Positions 57,747 to 64,000 of a stretch of DNA of 64,000 bases are shown here, piece by piece (position 1 is the stretch's first letter; every line of letters starts with the position of its first letter). The stretch covers positions 1 through 64,000 of the forward strand of contig JAJFHQ010000060.1 of NCBI GenBank assembly GCA_021775525.1, given 5' to 3'. The notes under the pieces were generated by a model. It saw only the letters and a list, made by a program, of their open reading frames with translations, had not been told where the DNA came from and did not search any database. The position numbers and the translations under genes are program-made. This DNA comes from Hyphomicrobiales bacterium. Lineage in GTDB: Bacteria; Pseudomonadota; Alphaproteobacteria; Rhizobiales; Methyloligellaceae.

Positions 57747-58451
57747 CTACAGGGTCTCCCGCCTGAAACTGCCGCTGCGCTCGTAAAGGTAAGCAATCTC
57801 GTCGCCCGGTTTCGGGAAGCGGTTGCGCATCAATTTCTCTTCCAGTGTTTCCAGCGCGAAGCGGGTGATCCTTGGGAGCTCGAGGTCCTTCGCCTGCCCC
57901 ATTGTCAGCCAGTGCAGGTTGAGCAATTCATCATTGTCGTTTGGGATCTGGTGGGCAATGGCTTGCGAGCTGGCGCAGAAGAAGCGCGTATCGAAACGCC
58001 GGATACGGCCTGGCGGGGTGATGGCGCGCAGGAAAAAGGTCAGTGGCGTCAGCGCCGGCGCCAGCCCATGCTCGACAAAGGGGCTCCAGGCGGGGGATTT
58101 CGTCGTCCAGCTTTGGGGGTTCCGCTGGCCGATCAGAAGGCCGGTTTCTTCCGCCGTTTCGCGGATGGCCGCCAGCGCCAGCGCCTGCGCGCGTCGTGGG
58201 GATGCAATCCCTTTCATATCGGTCAGAAGTTTGCGCTCGACGGTCGCGTTGAGGGCGTCGGGAACGATGAGCCGGCTGTCTCCTGCATCGACCCTGCCAC
58301 CGGGAAACACGTACATGCCGGGCATAAACGCGCTGTTCTGATGGCGCTGCCCCATTAGCAATTTCGGAACTTTTCCGGTTTGATCGACAACGATCAGGGT
58401 CGCAGCGTCTTTGGGACGGCGATACGGGTGGGTGTTTTCGTCCTCGGACAT
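57747..58451 (-). CDS. NUDIX hydrolase
   Basis: A 234-residue NUDIX-fold protein. The NUDIX box ends in RETAEETGLLIG near residue 95. The GGRVDAGDSRL segment lies about 35 residues before the REXXEE core, so a long insertion separates the glycine from the helix, as in the NUDT19-like CoA-type branch. The substrate is unknown but may be an acyl-CoA or nucleotide sugar. It converges with the pyridoxal kinase gene (2 bp apart). Confidence 0.85.
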   Translation of the reverse strand: MSEDENTHPYRRPKDAATLIVVDQTGKVPKLLMGQRHQNSAFMPGMYVFPGGRVDAGDSRLIVPDALNATVERKLLTDMKGIASPRRAQALALAAIRETAEETGLLIGQRNPQSWTTKSPAWSPFVEHGLAPALTPLTFFLRAITPPGRIRRFDTRFFCASSQAIAHQIPNDNDELLNLHWLTMGQAKDLELPRITRFALETLEEKLMRNRFPKPGDEIAYLYERSGSFRRETL

Positions 58452-58482
58452 GGCCGAGAGATAGAGAAAAGTGGAGCGTGGC

Positions 58483-59508
58483 TCAAGCCGCCTGTTTCAG
58501 CAGCCCGCGATTGATCAGCGTTTCGGCGATCTGGATGGTGTTCAGCGCGGCACCCTTGCGCAAATTGTCAGACACGACCCAGATGTTCAGGCCATTGTCG
58601 ATGGTGCTGTCCTCGCGGATGCGGGAGATGAATGTGGCAAATTCGCCGACGCATTCAACCGGCGTGATATAACCGCCGTCCTCTTGCTTGTCGATTACCA
58701 TGCAGCCGGGCGCCTCGCGCAAAATCTCGCGCGCTTCGTCCGCCGTAATCGGCTTCTCGAATTCGAGATTGACGGCTTCCGAATGACCGACAAACACAGG
58801 CACCCGCGCGGCCGTGGCCGTCAGCTTGATGTCCTTGTCGAGAATCTTCTTGGTCTCGGCCACAAGCTTCCATTCTTCCTTGGTGTAGCCGTCTTCCATG
58901 AACACGTCGATATGGGGGATGACGTTGAAGGCGATCTGCTTGGTGAACTTGTCCGGCGTCGGGCTGTCATTGACGTAAATGCCCTTGGTTTGCGTCCACA
59001 GCTCCTCCATTGCCTCCTTGCCCGCGCCGGAAACCGACTGGTAGGTGGAGACAACCGCGCGCTTGATCTTTGCCTTGTCATGCAGCGGCTTCAACGCCAC
59101 AACGAGTTGGGCGGTTGAACAGTTCGGGTTGGCAATGATGTTCTTCTTGGTGAAACCCGCAATGTCGTCCGGGTTCACTTCCGGCACGATCAACGGCACG
59201 TCCGGGTCGTAACGCCAGGCGGAGGAATTGTCGATCACTACGCAGCCCTTGGCTGCGATCTTCGGCGACCACTCCTTTGACAGCTCTCCGCCCGCGGACA
59301 TCAGGGCAATATCTGCTTGCGAGAAATCAAACTGCTCAAGGTCCTTGCATTTCAGGGTCTTGTCGCCAAAGGATACTTCCGTGCCGAGTGAACGGCGCGA
59401 GGCAATGGCGAACACCTCATCGACCGGAAACTCGCGTTCTGAGAGAATTTCCAGCAACTCACGGCCGACATTGCCCGTGGCGCCAACGATGGCGATTTTG
59501 TAACCCAT
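58483..59508 (-). CDS. asd: Aspartate-semialdehyde dehydrogenase
   Basis: A 341-residue enzyme of the aspartate pathway to lysine, methionine and threonine. The NADP loop is VGATGNVGREL near residue 8. The catalytic Cys130 is in IANPNCSTAQL and the substrate His is in VPVFVGHSEAV. SVSGAGKEAMEELW is a family landmark. Only 31 bp from the NUDIX gene on the same strand. The 285-bp upstream region to the cytochrome b561 gene contains no ORF I can support. Confidence 0.96.
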   Translation of the reverse strand: MGYKIAIVGATGNVGRELLEILSEREFPVDEVFAIASRRSLGTEVSFGDKTLKCKDLEQFDFSQADIALMSAGGELSKEWSPKIAAKGCVVIDNSSAWRYDPDVPLIVPEVNPDDIAGFTKKNIIANPNCSTAQLVVALKPLHDKAKIKRAVVSTYQSVSGAGKEAMEELWTQTKGIYVNDSPTPDKFTKQIAFNVIPHIDVFMEDGYTKEEWKLVAETKKILDKDIKLTATAARVPVFVGHSEAVNLEFEKPITADEAREILREAPGCMVIDKQEDGGYITPVECVGEFATFISRIREDSTIDNGLNIWVVSDNLRKGAALNTIQIAETLINRGLLKQAA

Positions 59509-59794
59509 GATACTCGCTCCGGCTTTCCTGGAGGGCTGAATTCCCGTCTGACTTGAGCGGGATGTAAGTTATGCAATGGTCAATGTAAAGGATCAGGGGG
59601 CCGGTTTCTGGATTGCCGGAGGCTTGAGGTTGAACCCTCGCGCCTGAATAACGACAACACTGGACCCCGCTTTTAACTGGAATGACTTTAACCCTTCGGT
59701 CAATAACATACCGAATAAAACTCGTATTTGCGGTGTTTATAACCTGCCTAGCGCGGGTTGCATCGACAGGCCTGTGCCCTAAAGAGGTTTTCAT

Positions 59795-60337
59795 ATGGCT
59801 GATACCCGCGATAAGTTTTCCACCCTCACCGTAGCCTTCCACTGGATCGTCGGGCTGGCGATAATCTTCATGCTGGCGCTAGGCATCTACATGGTGGATT
59901 TGCCCAAGGGCGACTTCAGAAACTGGCTCTATGGCTGGCACAAGGTGATCGGAACCACGGTACTGATGATTGCCGCCGCCCGCTTGCTCTGGCGCTGGCG
60001 CAACGGTCTTCCATTGCCCGCGGGCGTCAATCCCGAATGGCAGCACAAACTTGCGAACGCCACTCACATTGTGTTGTTGTGCGCCACTATCGCCTTGCCC
60101 CTCACCGGTGCGATCTATTCCTATGCCGGGGGTTATCCGGTTCCGATTCTGGGGCTGTTCGAACTCAAATCCGCCACCAAGTACCCGCTGATATTCGATG
60201 TCTTCAAATTTATTCATGGCTGGGCCGGCTGGATCCTTGCTGGCATTGTCGGCCTGCATGTGGCCGGTGCGCTCAAGCATCATGCAGTTGACAAGGATGG
60301 CACGCTTCGCCGGATGCTGGGCGCAAGGGTCGGCTAG
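59795..60337 (+). CDS. Cytochrome b561
   Basis: A 180-residue, four-helix di-haem membrane cytochrome of the YodB/CybB family. Likely haem ligands are in TVAFHWIVGLA, YGWHKVIGT, FIHGWAGWIL and the final HVAGALKHHAVDKDGTLRRML. Members shuttle electrons in the inner membrane and may oxidise ubiquinol to reduce superoxide. It is divergent from asd and convergent with the alanine symporter, whose terminator lies in between. Confidence 0.9.
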   Translation: MADTRDKFSTLTVAFHWIVGLAIIFMLALGIYMVDLPKGDFRNWLYGWHKVIGTTVLMIAAARLLWRWRNGLPLPAGVNPEWQHKLANATHIVLLCATIALPLTGAIYSYAGGYPVPILGLFELKSATKYPLIFDVFKFIHGWAGWILAGIVGLHVAGALKHHAVDKDGTLRRMLGARVG

Positions 60338-60364
60338 CTGAAAAACTCAGTTCAGTATCTTCCC

Positions 60365-60402
60365 AAAAAAAAGACCCGACCCCTGTTGAGGGCCGGGCCT
60401 TG
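60365..60402 (-). terminator. Intrinsic terminator of the alanine symporter gene
   Basis: On the minus strand GGCCCGGCCCT pairs with AGGGGTCGGGTC through an 11-bp stem with wobble pairs and ends in a run of eight T (plus strand A at 60365-60372). It lies 22 bases after the symporter stop. Confidence 0.85.
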
Positions 60403-60423
60403 GGAGACGCATAGCCTCGTGAC

Positions 60424-61944
60424 CTAGCTATGCTTGTATTTCTTGATCTCTCCGCTCTTGATACGCGCGAAATAGCTATCCATTTCACGCTTCACAATCG
60501 GTGCGAGGAAATACAGCCCGAGGATGTTCGGTACGCAGATCAGGAACACCAGCGCATCCGAGATATCCAGGATCGGACCCAGCTTCACCATGCAGCCCAG
60601 GGCTACGAAGATGCAGAAGATGAGCTTGTAGAGACGATCCATCGTCTGACCTTCACCGAACAGATAGGTCCAGCCCTTGAGGCCGTAATAGGACCAGGAG
60701 ATCATGGTCGAGAAGGCGAACAGCATGGCGGCAAACGCCAGCGGTATCGGGAACCATGAAATCTGGCGCTCGAAAGCCGCGGATGTCATCGCGATGCCTT
60801 TGGCTTCACCGGCAAAGCTCGGATCGGCGACCTGGGCCGTGCCGATGACCATTGCGGTGATCGTGCAGATGATGATGGTGTCGATAAACGGCTCGAGCAG
60901 CGAAACGACACCCTCGGTAACAGGCTCGTTGGTCCGCACCGCGCTATGGGCGATGGAAGCTGAACCGATGCCGGCTTCATTCGAGAACACCGCACGCTGG
61001 AAACCGATAATCAGGGCTCCCAATGCGCCGCCTGCAACGCCTTCACCAGTCATTGCGCCGGAGAAGATGTTGGAAACAGCCTGCGGGATCGCATCGAAGT
61101 TCATGAAAATGACCATCAGCGCGAAGATGCAGTAGAAGATTGCCATGAAGGGCACGATCTTCTCGGTCACTTTGGCGATCGACTTGATGCCGCCGATGAT
61201 GACGGAGCCGACGATCACCGCCATGACGAGGCCGAACAACCAGCCCTTGTCGGCAAACCAGCTTCCGGCTTCCCCGCCCGTCACATTGACGAACTGCACG
61301 AAAGCCTGGTTGGACTGGAACATGTTGCCGATGCCAAGCGCGCCAATGAAGATACCAATGGCGTAGAAGGTGCCGATGAACTTCCCGAAACCGGCCATGC
61401 CGCGCTCGGCAAACCCCTTGTCCAGATAGTACATTGGACCGCCCGAAACCGACCCGTCAGGGTTTTCGGTCCGGTATTTGACGCCGAGCGTACATTCGAC
61501 AAATTTGGTCGACATGCCCAGGAAACCGGCCATGATCAACCAGAATGTAGCTCCCGCCCCCCCGACGGTGACCGCAACCGCAACGCCGCCGATGTTGCCG
61601 ATACCAACGGTGCCAGACACAGCCGTGGCAAGCGCCTGGAAGTGCGAGACTTCACCAGCATCCTTCGGATTTGCATAGTCGCCACGCACGAGTTCAATAG
61701 CGTGCTTGAACCCGCGGATGTTGATAAAGCCCATATAGAAGGTGAAAAAGACGGCGCCGATAACCAGCCAGAGCACCACCAGAGGCAATGCAGCTTCACC
61801 CACCGGTATTTTGAAGAAAACGATCTGGCCAATAAATTTGGCGATCGGTGCAGTCGCTGTATTGATTGTTTCGTCAAATCCCGCCGCCTGAGCTGGAACG
61901 CTCAGTGCGAGAAAGACGAAAATTGATGTCAATAGACGTTTCAT
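60424..61944 (-). CDS. agcS: Sodium:alanine/glycine symporter (AgcS)
   Basis: A 506-residue protein with about 11 membrane helices and an N-terminal signal-like segment. Signature segments are GIGNIGGVAVAVTVGGAGATFW, FVECTLGVKYRTEN, GGPMYYLDKGF and AVFSNEAGIGSASIAHSAVRTNEPV, read in parts. These define the AGCS family, which imports small neutral amino acids with Na+. It is directly downstream of the UspA gene (39 bp), so the two are probably cotranscribed. Confidence 0.93.
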   Translation of the reverse strand: MKRLLTSIFVFLALSVPAQAAGFDETINTATAPIAKFIGQIVFFKIPVGEAALPLVVLWLVIGAVFFTFYMGFINIRGFKHAIELVRGDYANPKDAGEVSHFQALATAVSGTVGIGNIGGVAVAVTVGGAGATFWLIMAGFLGMSTKFVECTLGVKYRTENPDGSVSGGPMYYLDKGFAERGMAGFGKFIGTFYAIGIFIGALGIGNMFQSNQAFVQFVNVTGGEAGSWFADKGWLFGLVMAVIVGSVIIGGIKSIAKVTEKIVPFMAIFYCIFALMVIFMNFDAIPQAVSNIFSGAMTGEGVAGGALGALIIGFQRAVFSNEAGIGSASIAHSAVRTNEPVTEGVVSLLEPFIDTIIICTITAMVIGTAQVADPSFAGEAKGIAMTSAAFERQISWFPIPLAFAAMLFAFSTMISWSYYGLKGWTYLFGEGQTMDRLYKLIFCIFVALGCMVKLGPILDISDALVFLICVPNILGLYFLAPIVKREMDSYFARIKSGEIKKYKHS

Positions 61945-61983
61945 GAAAACCCCCCTTGGGTCAAAGGTAGAAACTAACCTGAT

Positions 61984-62418
61984 CTAAGGAACGACGGTGA
62001 CGGGCACCGGAGACGTTTGGACCAATGATCCAGCAACGCTGCCGAACAGCAGCGAAGAGATGCGCGATTCACCCTTGCGGCCAATGAAAATCTGCGTTGC
62101 ACCCTTTTCCTGGGCGATATCCGCCAGAGTTTCTGACGGGTTTCCGTGGTGTACGGAAACTTCAACGTCAAGCCCTGCGTCCTTCACCGATTTGGAGATA
62201 GGACCCAACACGGTTGTCTGGGCCCGTTCGATCTCTTCTTCACGGCGCTTGTGCCGTTCCGCCAATTCTTCAGGCGTATGAAAACTGTAAGGTGACCACT
62301 CGATAACATAGGCAAGAATGATTTTTGACTTACTTGCCTTTGCGCGCTCAGCGGCATATTCAGCCGCCCTCAGACTGCCCGCGCTGCCATCGACGGCCAC
62401 GAGATAAGTATTGGACAT
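61984..62418 (-). CDS. Universal stress protein (UspA family)
   Basis: A 144-residue single-domain Usp. VAVDGSAGSLRAAEYA opens the fold and the nucleotide-loop IFIGRKGESRISSLLFGSVAGSLVQTSPVPVTVV is read as IGRKGESRISSLLFGSVA and SPVPVTVVP. ATP-binding G-x2-G-x9-G(S/T) is recognisable. ATG 62418 has GGGGAG six bases upstream. It precedes agcS, which may mean stress-linked amino acid uptake. Confidence 0.9.
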   Translation of the reverse strand: MSNTYLVAVDGSAGSLRAAEYAAERAKASKSKIILAYVIEWSPYSFHTPEELAERHKRREEEIERAQTTVLGPISKSVKDAGLDVEVSVHHGNPSETLADIAQEKGATQIFIGRKGESRISSLLFGSVAGSLVQTSPVPVTVVP

Positions 62419-62521
62419 CGGCTCCCCTTCCAAATTGACTTGCTGCAATTTGCTATCAATAGCACAAACGTTCCCCGACATGATTGCAGGACGATTTGTG
62501 CTTATGGAGTTGGAATGCAGA

Positions 62522-62544
62522 TTGGTCCAAGGTCATAGGACCAA
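62522..62544. repeat. Inverted repeat upstream of uspA
   Basis: TTGGTCC, nine bases, GGACCAA, about 100 bp upstream of the UspA start and not followed by T. It may be an operator. Confidence 0.4.
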
Positions 62545-62587
62545 AGTCGAAGAAAGGATGAGTCCAATTGCGGCGCGTGGTGCCAGA

Positions 62588-63313
62588 TTACCTCGGCAGG
62601 GGGCTGTATGAAGCCCGTTTGGGCAGCAGATCTTTCACCATGGCGCATTTCTTGCCCATAAATTCGTTTGTCATCTTGACCACCTGCCCGCCGAGGACAT
62701 TCAGAGAATTGTCGAGTTTCGCGCCGGGCCAGATCACCGAATAGGCCAATATCGGCGCATCAATGGCGCCCCAGTTCATGCGCGCTGATTTCGCCTTGCC
62801 GCCTGCAAATGTCACTTCCGGCGTAATGTCCACCTTCACGTCATAGCTCGCCCCGTCGGATTTGAGGTCAAGCGAGCAGTTGATGGTGTGTTTTTCCAGC
62901 TTCGCCAGCGTGCCGTCTGCACCGGCGGCCGCGGCCAATGTGGCACGGTTGAGTTTCAGCTGTGTGGTGCATCGCGCCTTGCCCCACGGCCAGTCAATCT
63001 TGCCGCCGAGGATTTCCTCGATGTCGCCCTCCCGCCAGGTCTTGATGATCGGGCAATCTATGTTGGCGCCCTCAGGATCCCTGGTAGAGAAGACACCGCA
63101 AATCTGGACCTTGCAAATCCGCCTCTCATCCTTTTCGGCTTTTTCTTCCGGCGTGAGAATGCGCTTGGGCTTTTTCGCGGGCTCAGATGGCGGCGGAGCA
63201 GGATAGGGGACATTCTGCTGTGCCGAAGCCACGGGAGACCAGATCAGCAATAAGGTGATAGCAAACGCAAACACTGCTGAGTCCGTGAGAATTATCCTCA
63301 TGAGACGTGTCAT
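62588..63313 (-). CDS. Secreted conserved protein, unknown function
   Basis: A 241-residue protein with a signal peptide (about 1-32, core AFAITLLLIWSPVASAQ). A proline/lysine-rich spacer (33-65) is followed by a Cys-containing domain: ICKVQICGVF, ANIDCPIIKTW, KARCTTQLKL and HTINCSLDL, then KKCAMVKDL. Six cysteines suggest disulfides in the periplasm. I do not recognise the family. Its ATG overlaps the upstream VOC stop by one base (TAATG), so it is translationally coupled. Confidence 0.75.
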   Translation of the reverse strand: MTRLMRIILTDSAVFAFAITLLLIWSPVASAQQNVPYPAPPPSEPAKKPKRILTPEEKAEKDERRICKVQICGVFSTRDPEGANIDCPIIKTWREGDIEEILGGKIDWPWGKARCTTQLKLNRATLAAAAGADGTLAKLEKHTINCSLDLKSDGASYDVKVDITPEVTFAGGKAKSARMNWGAIDAPILAYSVIWPGAKLDNSLNVLGGQVVKMTNEFMGKKCAMVKDLLPKRASYSPLPR

Positions 63314-63705
63314 TACACTTTCTCCTCACCAAAAAACAGCAGGCAGCCATCCGGGTCCTTCACATGGAATTCGCGCATCCCATATGGCTGGTCGAAGGGG
63401 GCGCGCACACGGCCCTCATCGAGCTTGTCCAGTTTTGGCTGAAATTGTGCGTAAAGTGCGTCAAGGCCCTTCACCCACAGGTAAACCGAAATGTGGTTGG
63501 CGGTTGCTTGAAGCGAGGCTTCATCATTGCTGCGGAGCAAATGCAGCGCCGCATCGCCATGCAGCAGTATTGCGAAAGCTTTGTCATCCGTGATGGAGCG
63601 CAATTTAAACCCCAGCGTACCGGTGTAGAACGCAGCGCTTGTCTCGACGTCACGAACCGGGACGATGGCAACGGCGTCTTCGATTATCGGGCTTGAGGCA
63701 CTCAT
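63313..63705 (-). CDS. VOC-superfamily protein
   Basis: A 130-residue glyoxalase/bleomycin-resistance fold protein. IVPVRDVETSAAFYTGTLGFKLR opens the first module, and the second has GLDALYAQFQPKLDKLDEG. The terminal FHVKDPDGCLLFFGEE carries the metal-type Glu. Substrate unknown. It overlaps the next gene by one base and is followed upstream on the same strand by the truncated DJ-1/PfpI-like gene. Confidence 0.85.
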   Translation of the reverse strand: MSASSPIIEDAVAIVPVRDVETSAAFYTGTLGFKLRSITDDKAFAILLHGDAALHLLRSNDEASLQATANHISVYLWVKGLDALYAQFQPKLDKLDEGRVRAPFDQPYGMREFHVKDPDGCLLFFGEEKV

Positions 63706-63738
63706 CGCTTCCGGATTTCATGTCTATGGGATTGCGTC

Positions 63739-64000
63739 TTATGCGGGTGCATTCTCGTAAATCCGCTCGATACCCCGACCCCAGGCTTCGCCGGAATTGA
63801 TGCATTTGTCGGCCGTTTCCGCATCAATGAGCTGGGTCAGGAGCCAGCGGTCAAGTTCGATGCCAGCCAGGCAGCCGGCCGCTGTGGCAATTTTTTCATG
63901 AGTCACGAGAGGCTTCTCGACAAATATGCCACCCTTGCTCTCAAGCTGCTCCTTCGCCGTGGGATAGGTTGTTGCTTCCAGCCCTGCGAGAATGCCGGAG
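63739..64000 (-). CDS. DJ-1/PfpI-family protein, truncated by the window edge
   Basis: The last 87 codons of a gene that continues beyond base 64000; the stop TAA is at 63739-63741. The fragment reads AGLEATTYPTAKEQLESKGG then VEKPLVTHEKIATAAGCLAG, which resembles the C-terminal half of DJ-1/PfpI (class I amidotransferase-like) proteins, where a conserved AT-Y-P and a G-I-T-A stretch occur. The active-site Cys lies outside the window. It is 33 bp upstream of the VOC gene and probably cotranscribed. Confidence 0.6.
   Translation of the reverse strand, partial: SGILAGLEATTYPTAKEQLESKGGIFVEKPLVTHEKIATAAGCLAGIELDRWLLTQLIDAETADKCINSGEAWGRGIERIYENAPA

Noticed and set aside
59459-59842. 127-codon minus-strand frame covering the asd start and the cytochrome b561 start
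   Set aside because: Overlaps both real genes and has no recognisable domain.

Overview
This window looks like a chromosomal core region from an alphaproteobacterium, probably of the Hyphomicrobiales/Parvibaculales type. Composition appears moderately high GC by eye. The gene order is the conserved alphaproteobacterial one around the replication origin: ftsK-lolA-xth, leuS-lptE-holA, mnmE-mnmG-rsmG-parA-parB, rho, hemJ-hemE, then ppsR-maf-aroE-coaE-dnaQ, secB, a Tim44-like gene, mltA, smr, hslUV and the his genes. No insertion sequence, prophage, CRISPR array or integron was seen. Almost all of the sequence is coding.

Layout. 0-3.2 kb: tRNA-Gly(GCC), a small membrane protein, an Ala-tRNA(Pro) deacylase and a proteostasis trio (thioredoxin-TPR, LON-domain protein, Trm112-like). 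3.2-6.8 kb: MFS transporter, UbiH-type hydroxylase, TesB thioesterase. 6.9-8.7 kb: glnK-amtB behind a sigma54-like promoter. 8.8-20.3 kb: a membrane-bound PAS-GGDEF-EAL protein, an aminotransferase with a perfect CtrA-type box upstream, ftsK, lolA, a candidate small RNA, xthA, a cNMP-binding protein, an OmpR-type regulator, an L,D-transpeptidase and a YggS-family protein. 20.4-33.5 kb: leuS-lptE-holA facing the parB-parA-rsmG-mnmG-mnmE-rho-hemJ-hemE block on the minus strand. Two exact parS sites lie in this block, in the start of rsmG and between mnmG and mnmE.

The hemE/ppsR gap (about 33.4-33.86 kb) is where oriC lies in Caulobacter (hemE-RP001). Here it is AT-rich and carries several DnaA-box-like sites, one an exact match to the Caulobacter G-box, plus inverted repeats and paired GANTC sites. 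Leading-strand genes run away from it on both sides.

34-48.5 kb: ppsR-maf-aroE-coaE-dnaQ; secB and fxsA; tim44-like, mltA and smr; hslUV; then hisB-DUF2628-hisH-hisA-hisF-hisE-coaA. 48.4-54 kb: a conserved unknown, an orphan TAXI-type solute-binding protein, sdhCDAB and periplasmic sodC. 54-57 kb: a four-gene set with a mesaconyl-CoA hydratase-like MaoC protein and a malyl-CoA lyase/thioesterase-like protein, suggesting C4/C5 acyl-CoA metabolism (ethylmalonyl-CoA pathway type). 57-64 kb: pyridoxal kinase, NUDIX hydrolase, asd, cytochrome b561, sodium:alanine symporter, UspA, a secreted unknown, a VOC protein and a truncated DJ-1/PfpI-like gene.

I found no convincing new multi-gene system. 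The most informative parts are the replication and segregation module (oriC plus parABS), the CtrA and sigma54 sites, several strong inverted repeats, and a candidate small RNA between lolA and xthA.
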